A stretch of DNA of 64,000 bases from JBCCXZ01 sp965228005 (GTDB taxonomy: Bacteria > Planctomycetota > Planctomycetia > Pirellulales > Lacipirellulaceae), in NCBI GenBank assembly GCA_965228005.1, contig CBDDGV010000003.1, positions 930,001-994,000 of the forward strand, given 5' to 3'. Within the stretch, counting starts at the first letter, position 1. Each line of letters opens with the position of its first letter. The position numbers and the translations under genes were made by a program. Under the pieces are notes generated by a model, which was not told where the DNA came from, did not search any database, and saw nothing but the letters and a program-made list of their open reading frames with translations. This document shows, piece after piece, positions 25,955 to 33,267 of the stretch.

Positions 25955-26722
25955 TTATGCGGGATCGGTCTGGCGGGCTTCGGCGAGACGCTCGGAGATG
26001 TAGGCGTCGATGGCTTCGCGTCTGTCTTCGGGCACTTCAAAGCTGAAGAAATAGGCGTTCGGCAAGACGATTTGCCGCTTGCCCGGTGAGGTCGAACCCG
26101 GTTCGATGCGTTTGATCTCGTTCCAGGGCAGGAACTGTTCGTTGTAGACGATGCCGTTGGGGCATAGCAGCAGTTCGCGACCGTGCCGCAGGTAGGCGCA
26201 GACGGCCTCTGCGAACCAATTGATCACGTTGTAAGCCCATGTGAGTCTGATATACGTGAAGAAGACGAACCAGAGCCAGTAGAACAGGGCATCGATTCCG
26301 GCCTGCCGTAAGACCGCATCTTCGTAAGAGAACTTGTGGATGGCCAGCAAGAGAAAAGGAGAGACTGCCACGCCAAGACAGAGCCGTATGGTGAGATAAG
26401 AAAGGGATCGCGGCTTGTGCTGGGTCTTTGAGCGGCCAAAGAGTCGCCGTGCCGCGGAGACATCGAATGCGAGTTCGTGGACCGCCCCGCCCGCCTCTTG
26501 AAGAATCGATCGCCGCTTCCGTTGGTGGTAGTAGACCAGCGGTGGGCCGAGAATCAGCAAGCCGATCCAGCAGACGGCCATGTAGGTTCGGAGTTCGGGC
26601 GAGGCCCACCGATAGATGTAACCAGCCACGGTGGCCATGCACGCGAAGATGGTGGTCGCGACAAACATCGACCGCAGGCTGAATCGCTCGAACGTCTCGG
26701 CGGCGGGGTCGGGCTGGGGCAT
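25955..26722 (-). CDS. Tandem paralogous membrane protein, copy 1
   Basis: 255 residues, first gene of the array. FERFSLRSMFVATTIFACMATVAGYIYRWASPE is the N-terminal block. Hydrophobic segments lie at about residues 18-38, 45-62, 110-130 and 142-165. The C-terminal domain has LLLCPNGIVYNEQFLPWNEI and EDRREAIDAYISERLAEARQ. The family features are a Phe/Gly-Leu-Arg-x-x-Phe start, G-x-x-G-[IV] before a Pro-Trp motif, and D-A-Y-I-x-x-R-x-A at the end. Function unknown. Confidence 0.8.
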   Translation of the reverse strand: MPQPDPAAETFERFSLRSMFVATTIFACMATVAGYIYRWASPELRTYMAVCWIGLLILGPPLVYYHQRKRRSILQEAGGAVHELAFDVSAARRLFGRSKTQHKPRSLSYLTIRLCLGVAVSPFLLLAIHKFSYEDAVLRQAGIDALFYWLWFVFFTYIRLTWAYNVINWFAEAVCAYLRHGRELLLCPNGIVYNEQFLPWNEIKRIEPGSTSPGKRQIVLPNAYFFSFEVPEDRREAIDAYISERLAEARQTDPA

Positions 26723-26864
26723 CTGGGGCGGCCAGCCGGGCGTGGCCCGGCGGCTGTTGCGGTTTCGAGACGCGGCCTTTGGGAAGGTCGTTTGAATCGC
26801 GGCCGGTTGTGATCAGAATGGAACCTACCGGTGTTCTGCCCCCGCTCCAAACGGATTCTCCTCT

Positions 26865-27215
26865 ATGCTCGAAGCGCGAGTGCTCCTAGAAACGCCGCCC
26901 GTGAGGCTGATCGCGTGCGGGCTGGCGCTGGTGCTCGCCGCGCAAGTGTTGCCGGGGGCGCCGGTGGCGGGGGCGATCGCGCTGGTGGGGCTGGGGGCGA
27001 CGCGGCAGATAGCCCGCACGTGGGCGGCGTCGCCGGTGCTGGTCGCGGTCAACGGGTTGGCTTACGCGGGGATCGCCGCGCTGGCGGTGGGCGCCGAGGC
27101 GCACGCGGGGGCGGCGCCGATGGCCGTGGTGCTCCTGGACGCGTTGGCGGCGCTCGCCGTGCTCACGCTGATCGGCGGGGTTCTCTTGCAAACCCTCGAC
27201 GAGCGAACGCGCTAA
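26865..27215 (+). CDS. Small hydrophobic membrane protein
   Basis: 116 residues, almost entirely hydrophobic: segments at about 14-32, 34-47, 55-80 and 85-108, with few charged residues between them. No family recognised. The start MLEARVLLETPP is preceded by TCTCCTCT, not a good ribosome site. Support is the length of open frame and the membrane pattern only. Confidence 0.45.
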   Translation: MLEARVLLETPPVRLIACGLALVLAAQVLPGAPVAGAIALVGLGATRQIARTWAASPVLVAVNGLAYAGIAALAVGAEAHAGAAPMAVVLLDALAALAVLTLIGGVLLQTLDERTR

Positions 27216-27272
27216 CGCTACCCGGGCGAACGCCTCCCGCGCACGGTTCAAGCGCGTCGAGAGGCTCGCGGT

Positions 27273-27569
27273 TTACTCGAGCCACTCGAGGCCGAGCTGG
27301 CAGCGGCCGTCGGTGAGCGTCTGGTAGTAGCGCACGACCGCGGGCGTGGGGTGGCCGTTGTAATTGATCTCGATCTGCGTCCCGACCGCGATCGCGTACC
27401 CCTCTTCGAGCACTAGGCTCACCCCGGAGCGGGACTCGTTGTTGACCGCCGCCGAGAAGGTGATAGTCACCTCGTCGACCTGCGCGGGGAACCTCGTGTG
27501 CCTCCGCTTGTCCGCGTCGTCCTTGAGTTCGGCAGCGACAGTAGATTCTTGAGTGCTGGATTGGCTCAT
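27273..27569 (-). CDS. PilZ domain protein
   Basis: 98 residues with the two c-di-GMP contact motifs of PilZ: an Arg-rich start (DKRRHTRFPA, R-x3-R type) and NESRSGVSLVLEE, corresponding to [DN]-x-S-x-x-G. A short beta-barrel follows (VGTQIEINYNGHPTPAVVRYY) and it ends GLEWLE, typical of the family. It is a single-domain c-di-GMP receptor or adaptor; the partner is unknown. Confidence 0.85.
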   Translation of the reverse strand: MSQSSTQESTVAAELKDDADKRRHTRFPAQVDEVTITFSAAVNNESRSGVSLVLEEGYAIAVGTQIEINYNGHPTPAVVRYYQTLTDGRCQLGLEWLE

Positions 27570-27891
27570 GGTCCAGGACCTCCGTTGGTAGCGTGAAGAA
27601 CGGAAACACGTTACTTGCTAGGGGTATGTAGCCTGCGGATTTCCACATGCAAGTTCGTGTTGGAAGTTCCCTGCGATGATCGGCAAGCCGCCTAATTACC
27701 AGTTTCTCGGTGGTAATTCGGTCGTTCCGGTTACAGGGACGCTCTGGGAGGACTAATCCCGCCGGCGCCGACTGCGACCGTCACGGCAGAAGACCCCGCA
27801 ACACCGGCGCGACCTCCGCTTCATGCTGGGCAGGCCGATGACTACGCGGCGCTAGGGCGGCTTCGGGGAAGAGTGCGTAGTCGTCTGGGTG

Positions 27892-27954
27892 GCACTGGCA
27901 TCTTGCCAGTGCTGTGCCAAACAAGACGCTGCACTGGCTGGCGAGCAGCCAGTG
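27892..27954. repeat. Two REP-like hairpins with CACTGGC/GCCAGTG core
   Basis: Hairpin one: GCACTGGCA-TCT-TGCCAGTGC (27892-27912). Hairpin two: CACTGGCTG-GCGAG-CAGCCAGTG (27932-27954). The same cores occur at 22522 and in two hairpins at 50432-50490. Confidence 0.8.
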
Positions 27955-27970
27955 GCACATGGAGTGTGAC

Positions 27971-27996
27971 GTCGGCCTCGAAGAGGCCTCCTACAG
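27971..27996. repeat. Palindromic unit of the CCTCCTAC / GGAGG family
   Basis: Contains GGCCTC-GAA-GAGGCC followed by TCCTACAG. A similarly built unit occurs at 48865-48888, and two related inverted units occur at 55894-55966 (GTGGGAGG, small hairpin, CCGATTACG). Confidence 0.65.
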
Positions 27997-28016
27997 ATCA
28001 GAGGGGTGCACACCGC

Positions 28017-31000
28017 TTAGCGGCGGGTGCGGTCGGACGGGCGCCAAGCGGTGGACGACGCCTCCGACGGGCGCGTCCGCCAGGCGACGCGTTGCGGGTA
28101 ATGCGGGCCGAGGGCCAGGGCGACCCAGCCGTCGTCGATCACCAGCTGCGTGACCATCATCCCCTTGAGCCGCGGGTCGTTGTGGACGCCGGCGGTGATG
28201 ACGGGGAACTCCTGGTCTTTGCGGATGAGCTTGCCGAAGACGCTGTGCAGCACGATGCGGGGGCCGGTGAGGATCCGCCGCCCGGAGAACTGCAGCGAGC
28301 CGTCGCGGACGAGCTTCACTTGCAGGCCGTCCACCACGGGCTTGAAGCGGGCGTGCACCTGGAAGGCGCGGATCTTGTCGCGGCCCTGGCGGAGCTCTTG
28401 GATGCTGAGGGTGAGCGTCACCCGATCGTCGTCGCAGCGGATGACGACGGGGTCGTGCTTGGGGAAGGTGATGACGGCCCGCTGCGGCAGGTCGTCGGGG
28501 CGTTGGCTGCCGGCGCGGTGGAGCTGTTTGACCAGCGTGTCGAACAGCTCGGGTGCGGTCATCTTGCGGCCGGCGAGGTCGAGTCCCTCGGCGGCGTTGT
28601 TGAAGGCCGACTCGTGGACCTGCAGGCTGGCGAGGCTGTCGGAGGGGGCCGCCGGGCGGGCGGTGTGGGCGGCGAGCTGGCGGTCGTCGGCCACGCGGAG
28701 CCGCATGGTGATGCGCTGGTCGGAGGTCTTCATCTCGACCGGCTGGGCGACCAGCGCCAGCGAGCCGAGGGGGCCGAGCACCCGGCTGTAGAACTTCTGT
28801 TCGAGCTTGAGCAGCCTGGGGTCGGCCTCGCTGTTCATCCGCTGGCGGGCCTGGCGGGCGACCTTGGCCTGCACCTCGCTGCGTGCGCGGGGGTTGCGGC
28901 GGCGGTGCTGGTCGCGGGCGGCGTCGCGGACCAACGCGCCCAGGAGCGGCACGCCGTCGAACCGGGTCTCGACGCCGACCAGCCGGTTGCGCGCCTTCGC
29001 AGAAGCTGTGGCCGGGGCGAGGCGGACCCCCTCGGGGTCGATGGTCATGACCTTCTCGACCTGGTACGTGGCGAACGACGAGTTGCGGACCAAAGCGGGC
29101 CAGCTCTCGGAGCGGGTGCGGGAGCGGACCTCGCCCTGGGCCACGAGTCCCAGCCGCCAGGCTTCTTCGTCGGGCTTGAGGTTCACGCGGAGCTTGGTGG
29201 TGGTGGTCGAGCGTCCGCGGACCGGGGCGCCGGCGACCTCGCCGCGGACGGGGGCGGTGGCGGGCTCCACCTGCGGGACGAGCCGGTTCAGCAGGTCGGC
29301 GGAAACGGCGAGCCGGACGTTGGCGCCGCGGTAGTACTGGCCGAGGTGGTCGGCGAGCTGCCGGGCGGCGGGGTCGGCGGAGTTGCTGAGCCGTTCCCAA
29401 GCGATGCCCAGCCCGCGGGCGCCGGCGGGCTTGCCGGACTCGTAGTACTCGATGAGCGTCGCCAGGCCGGCGATGCGCACCGGGCCGGCGAGCCACGGCT
29501 GGAGCGAGCGGCTGAGCTCGGCGAGTCGGGGCGAGCGGACGAAGCGGCGTTGGGCCTCGTCCATGCCGGGCTGGGTCAGCCGGTTGAGCACGCGGAGGGC
29601 GATCTCCCGGCGGGCTTCGCGGCCCTCGCCCATGCCGGGGGAGGTCCAGGCGGAGAGCTCGTCGAGCAGCAGGTAGTTCTGCCAGTCGGCGCCGGCCTCG
29701 TTGGCGGCGAGCAGTTCGTTCACGGAGTCGATGGCGGCGCGGAGCCTGGCGTCGACCTCTTCTTGCTGCTCGGGCGAGAGCGCACCGACCGACGGCGGCA
29801 TCGCGGGGTCGAGCAGCGGGCGCCAGACGCCCAGGCGGCGCTCGATGGCGGAGGCGGCTTGCATCCAGACCTGCTGAGCGTCGGGGTCGGCCGTCTCGAG
29901 GGCGGAGCTGCGGCCCTCGTCGGCGAGCGCGGCGAGCTGGTCGAGCGCGGGGCCGGCGTCGACCGCGTCGGCTTGCGGCACGCTGGTGAGGAAGTGCAGG
30001 CTCTTGGTGACGCGGGCGGCCCAGTCGGCGCTGGCCGGGATGGCGGCGGCCGCGCGGAGTTGGTTCATCAGGGCGGCAGGCGGCTCGGGCAACAACCCGA
30101 CGGCGTCGTCTTGCGTGGCGGGACGGGGCTCGGCAACCGGCCGGCTGCGGGGCAGCGGCTCGGCGGGAGTCACCGGTTGGTCAGTCGCGAAGACGACGGG
30201 CTGGTCGGTCGCAAAGGCGATTTCGGGTTCGGCGGTACCCGGTGCGTCGCCTTCGTCGCTGACGAAGGCGTACTCGCCGGCGGGCTCGCTCGGTGTTACC
30301 TCCGCGGCGGGCGGGCTCTGCTTGGATGGAGTCGATGGGGCCTTCGTCCGCATGGCGATGCGGTCGGCGGACGACGACACGCGCACCGGCGTCGGGTCCG
30401 GCTCGGCTTGAGCGGGCAGGAAGTGCACGGTCGACTTCGGCTGCAACGCTAGGGCGGGGGCCGTTTCGGTGGGCAGTTCGTCGGCGGGCTCGACAGCGGG
30501 GAACTCAACCGGCGCAGCGGCCTCGGCCGCCTGATCAACCGCTGCTTGATCGACCGCCGCTTGATCGACCATGGCGCCGAGCGCCGTGCGGAGCCGCAGC
30601 AGCAGGTCGACGCCGCGGCTCACGTCGACCGTGATCTCGGGCACGGTGGGCGGTACGACGACCGCTTGCGGCTCGGCTTCGTCGGCGGCGCGTCGCGCCT
30701 CGACGGCGAACGGCAGGTCGGGGACGAGCTCGATGGGGCCGGGCTCGATCGACGCGGCGAGCGGGGCGGGCGAACTCGGCAGGCTGGCGCCGGTGACGGT
30801 CGCGAAGCCCCGCAGGGCATCGCCGTTGAGCGTGGGGTTCTCGTCGAACACGAGCAGCGGTCGGTGCGCGCTCTTGGCGGTGGCCGAGGCGACGGCTGGC
30901 TGCGGACGCGGCTCGGCGGCGATGGGCTCGGATTCGGGGCGCTGCTCTTGGGGCAGCGCGTCCCAGTACTGCGGCGTGTTCCAAGACTGCGGCGCAGCGA

Positions 31001-31070
31001 GGGCGAAGACGAACAAGCAGGCTGCCGCCCCAATCAGGCGCCAGTCGGGGCCACTCCGTTTGCCGTGCAT
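28017..31070 (-). CDS. Large membrane-anchored hypothetical protein
   Basis: 1017 residues. One hydrophobic segment near the N-terminus (DWRLIGAAACLFVFALAAPQ) suggests a signal anchor, with the rest outside the cytoplasm. Residues about 30-330 are Pro/Ala/Glu-rich and low complexity, including a short perfect repeat VDQAAVDQAAVDQAA (about residues 170-185). The folded C-terminal two thirds contain mixed alpha/beta sequence (RLAVSADLLNRLVPQVEPA, MRLRVADDRQLAAH, LTLSIQELRQGRDKIRAFQV, LVIDDGWVALALGP). I know of no domain name. Its look is that of planctomycete-specific conserved proteins. The antisense frames over it are shadows. Confidence 0.8.
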   Translation of the reverse strand: MHGKRSGPDWRLIGAAACLFVFALAAPQSWNTPQYWDALPQEQRPESEPIAAEPRPQPAVASATAKSAHRPLLVFDENPTLNGDALRGFATVTGASLPSSPAPLAASIEPGPIELVPDLPFAVEARRAADEAEPQAVVVPPTVPEITVDVSRGVDLLLRLRTALGAMVDQAAVDQAAVDQAAEAAAPVEFPAVEPADELPTETAPALALQPKSTVHFLPAQAEPDPTPVRVSSSADRIAMRTKAPSTPSKQSPPAAEVTPSEPAGEYAFVSDEGDAPGTAEPEIAFATDQPVVFATDQPVTPAEPLPRSRPVAEPRPATQDDAVGLLPEPPAALMNQLRAAAAIPASADWAARVTKSLHFLTSVPQADAVDAGPALDQLAALADEGRSSALETADPDAQQVWMQAASAIERRLGVWRPLLDPAMPPSVGALSPEQQEEVDARLRAAIDSVNELLAANEAGADWQNYLLLDELSAWTSPGMGEGREARREIALRVLNRLTQPGMDEAQRRFVRSPRLAELSRSLQPWLAGPVRIAGLATLIEYYESGKPAGARGLGIAWERLSNSADPAARQLADHLGQYYRGANVRLAVSADLLNRLVPQVEPATAPVRGEVAGAPVRGRSTTTTKLRVNLKPDEEAWRLGLVAQGEVRSRTRSESWPALVRNSSFATYQVEKVMTIDPEGVRLAPATASAKARNRLVGVETRFDGVPLLGALVRDAARDQHRRRNPRARSEVQAKVARQARQRMNSEADPRLLKLEQKFYSRVLGPLGSLALVAQPVEMKTSDQRITMRLRVADDRQLAAHTARPAAPSDSLASLQVHESAFNNAAEGLDLAGRKMTAPELFDTLVKQLHRAGSQRPDDLPQRAVITFPKHDPVVIRCDDDRVTLTLSIQELRQGRDKIRAFQVHARFKPVVDGLQVKLVRDGSLQFSGRRILTGPRIVLHSVFGKLIRKDQEFPVITAGVHNDPRLKGMMVTQLVIDDGWVALALGPHYPQRVAWRTRPSEASSTAWRPSDRTRR

Positions 31071-31389
31071 CGGTGGGGGTGCCTCTTACGTGATTGCCGG
31101 CCGCGGCGGGCCCGTCGCGCGGTCCGAGAACGGACGCCCGGCGGGCGGGTTGGCTGGGCGGTGGGTCGGGGTCGGTCGGATCGGTGGTGTGCGCAGCGGC
31201 CTGGGCCGCGGCCCTGCGGGGGCGGCCTCGTGGGTAGGATCGGAGGAATCGGCCGGCGGCCTGCACGGAGTTCGGTGGAAGCGGTAAAGTCAGTGCTAGC
31301 GAGGAAGCCGGGTAGTGGGTTTCCGACGCCGAGGCTGCGGGTTGGGCAAACGGCGGTGGGCTTGCGGGTTCAGAGCGGAGGCTGAGGTC
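31071..31389. other. Divergent intergenic region
   Basis: 319 bp, very GC-rich, between the minus-strand 1017-residue gene and the plus-strand peptidase. It should contain both promoters. No repeat or RNA recognised. Confidence 0.4.
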
Positions 31390-32592
31390 GTGTCGAAACA
31401 AACGTCTCCCGAATCAACGCCGGCGGTGATGCCCGACGCGCGGGCCGAAGCGTTGCTGCTGGAGCTGCTGAAGATCCCCGGCGGCAGCGGCGACGAGGCG
31501 GGCGTGGCGGAGTTCATCACTGCGCGGCTGCTGGAGCACGGCGCGGAGGAGGACGCGATCCGCGACGACGGGGCCAACCGACGCTCCGTGCACGGCGGGG
31601 CGACGGGGAACCTCGTGCTCAAGCTGCCCGGCACTCGGCGAACGCCGCGGCGGATGCTCTCGGCGCACATGGACACGGTGCCGATCTGCGTCGGGTCGAA
31701 AGTGCGTCGCGGCAAAGGCTTCCTGGCGTCGGCCGACCCCGAGCGGGGGATCGGCGCCGACGACCGGGCCGGCGTGGCGGTGCTGTTGGCCACGGCGATC
31801 GACCTGCTCAATCGCCAACCGACGCACGGGCCGCTGACGCTGCTGTGGACGGTGCAGGAGGAGATCGGCCTGCACGGCGCGCGGAACGTGCGCGTGAGTG
31901 CGTTGGGCAAGCCGAAGCTGGCGTTCAACTTCGACGGCGGCGACGCGAGCAAGCTGGTGGTGGGCGCCACGGGCGGGTACCGCATGGACATCCACGTCAC
32001 CGGCAAGGCGAGCCACGCCGGCAACCACCCGGAGCGGGGCGTGAGCGCGATCGCCGTGGCGGCGCGGGCGATCGCGGACCTCGACGGGCACGGCTGGCAC
32101 GGTTTGGTTGAGAAGGGCCGCCGGCGGGGCACGAGCAACGTGGGCGTCATCCGCGGCGGCGCGGCGACGAACGTGGTGACCGACTCGGTGCACCTGGCCG
32201 CCGAGGCGCGGAGCCACGACCCCAAGTTCCGCGAGCGGATCGTCGCAGAAATCGAGAAGGCGTTCCGCCGTGCGGCCAAGGCGGTGCGGAGCGTCGACGG
32301 CTCGTGCGGCGCGGTGCGGTTCGAGGGGCGGCTTGACTACGAGTCGTTCCGGCTGCCCAACGACGACCCGTCGCTGGCGGCGGCGGTCGAGGCAGTGCGT
32401 GCCGAGGGGCTGACGCCGGAGCTGGCCGTGGCCAACGGCGGGCTGGACGCGAATTGGCTCACCGAACGGGTCGTGCCGACCGTGTCGCTGGGTTGCGGGC
32501 AGCAGAACATCCACACGGTCGACGAGCGGCTGGACCTGGCGGAGTTCCACCGGGCACGGCGGCTCGCGATGCGGCTGGCATTGGGAGAGTAG
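31390..32592 (+). CDS. M20/M28-type zinc aminopeptidase (PepT-like)
   Basis: 400 residues from the GTG at 31390; the ATG at 31429 (MPDARAEALLLELLKIPG) is an alternative. Di-zinc co-catalytic peptidase motifs are in order: SAHMDTVP (metal His and catalytic Asp), GADDRAGVAVLL (bridging Asp), WTVQEEIGLHGA (catalytic and metal Glu), NFDGGDAS (metal Asp) and a C-terminal GCGQQNIHTVDE (metal His). It is most like tripeptide aminopeptidases that trim short peptides. No signal peptide. The BFD-like gene starts 4 bp after it. Confidence 0.88.
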   Translation: MSKQTSPESTPAVMPDARAEALLLELLKIPGGSGDEAGVAEFITARLLEHGAEEDAIRDDGANRRSVHGGATGNLVLKLPGTRRTPRRMLSAHMDTVPICVGSKVRRGKGFLASADPERGIGADDRAGVAVLLATAIDLLNRQPTHGPLTLLWTVQEEIGLHGARNVRVSALGKPKLAFNFDGGDASKLVVGATGGYRMDIHVTGKASHAGNHPERGVSAIAVAARAIADLDGHGWHGLVEKGRRRGTSNVGVIRGGAATNVVTDSVHLAAEARSHDPKFRERIVAEIEKAFRRAAKAVRSVDGSCGAVRFEGRLDYESFRLPNDDPSLAAAVEAVRAEGLTPELAVANGGLDANWLTERVVPTVSLGCGQQNIHTVDERLDLAEFHRARRLAMRLALGE

Positions 32593-32596
32593 AGCG

Positions 32597-32863
32597 ATGG
32601 AACCCAACGACGAGCTTTGCCTCTGCTTCCACGTGACGAAGCGCAAAGTGCAGAACTACGTGCGGATCGAGAAGCCGAAGCGCGTGGGTCAGCTGGCGGA
32701 CTGCTACGGCGCCGGAACCGGCTGCGGCTGGTGCCGGCCGTTCTTGGAGAAGATCTTCGAGGCGGCCGGAGGCGAGGCGGCGGGCCTGCCGGACGCGGAA
32801 GACTATGCGGCGGAGCGGGGGGAGTACATCAAGGCGGGGAAGGGGACCCCGCCGGGGGGGTGA
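32597..32863 (+). CDS. BFD-like [2Fe-2S]-binding protein
   Basis: 88 residues. The first half is a bacterioferritin-associated-ferredoxin-type domain: C-x-C (LCLCFHVTKRKV, C8 and C10) and GAGTGCGWC (C-x2-C) supply four cluster ligands. The rest is a short acidic tail ending in GKGTPPGG. Such domains also occur in larger oxidoreductases, but here it stands alone. It starts 4 bp after the peptidase stop and is probably co-transcribed with it. Confidence 0.85.
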   Translation: MEPNDELCLCFHVTKRKVQNYVRIEKPKRVGQLADCYGAGTGCGWCRPFLEKIFEAAGGEAAGLPDAEDYAAERGEYIKAGKGTPPGG

Positions 32864-33267
32864 CGGGACTACGGCTTTGGCTAGCTGCGGTTCGCCGGTG
32901 CTCTCCCCGGATTCTGTCCCGTGATCAGCACACTCATTGCGGGAACTACGGGCCGCCACGCAAGAGAAAAGTGCGGCGTAGAGGTGCGCCGACCGTCACC
33001 GAGCCGGTGGGCATGTGGTCGCCCCCATTACTTGTACAGCCGAGGAGCTTCCGATAGTTTTCGGTCGTCTTTTGAAGACCATTCTGAACGGTGGTAGGAA
33101 CCGCTACTGATCCAAAGCAATCGATTCCTCGGGCCTCCGCCCAAGCGGTATCGATGGCATTGGATCAGTGGCGGTTTTTTTGCGCGCTCCGCAATAGAGA
33201 AGCGGTAAGGGCACATTGCTTAGTTGTTTGGCAACTCCGAGAACTCCTGAGAGAGGCGGCTAGCATA
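32864..33267. other. Intergenic region with a structured element
   Basis: 404 bp without a convincing gene before the subtilase-like gene. Small hairpins (e.g. GGTC-x-TCTT/AAGACC near 33063-33080) precede the larger stem-loop at 33099-33181. It could hold a 5' leader, a small RNA or both. Confidence 0.45.
33099..33181 (+). terminator. Large stem-loop followed by T-run (terminator or leader attenuator)
   Basis: Arms 33099-33115 (AACCGCTACTGATCCAA) and 33160-33176 (TTGGATCAGTGGCGGTT) pair with one mismatch. The 44-nt loop has its own inverted repeat (ATCGAT twice). A run of seven T (33175-33181) follows directly, as in intrinsic terminators. It is 87 bp upstream of the subtilase-like gene, so premature termination in its leader is one possibility. 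Confidence 0.65.

Larger units (their letters stand above)
27570..28016. other. Intergenic region with dispersed palindromes
   Basis: 447 bp without a gene between two minus-strand genes. The right part carries three palindromic repeats (27892-27996), annotated separately. The left part presumably holds the PilZ promoter. Confidence 0.55.

Noticed and set aside
27873..30452. 859-codon open frame on the plus strand
   Set aside because: Antisense to the 1017-residue gene; its translation is a His/Gly/Val-rich shadow typical of high-GC codon bias, with no motif.
31414..32646. 410-codon open frame on the minus strand
   Set aside because: Antisense of the peptidase, whose metal motifs are unmistakable.
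33091..33267. N-terminal extension of the subtilase-like protein
   Set aside because: It lies across the stem-loop and T-run; a normal signal peptide starts at 33268.
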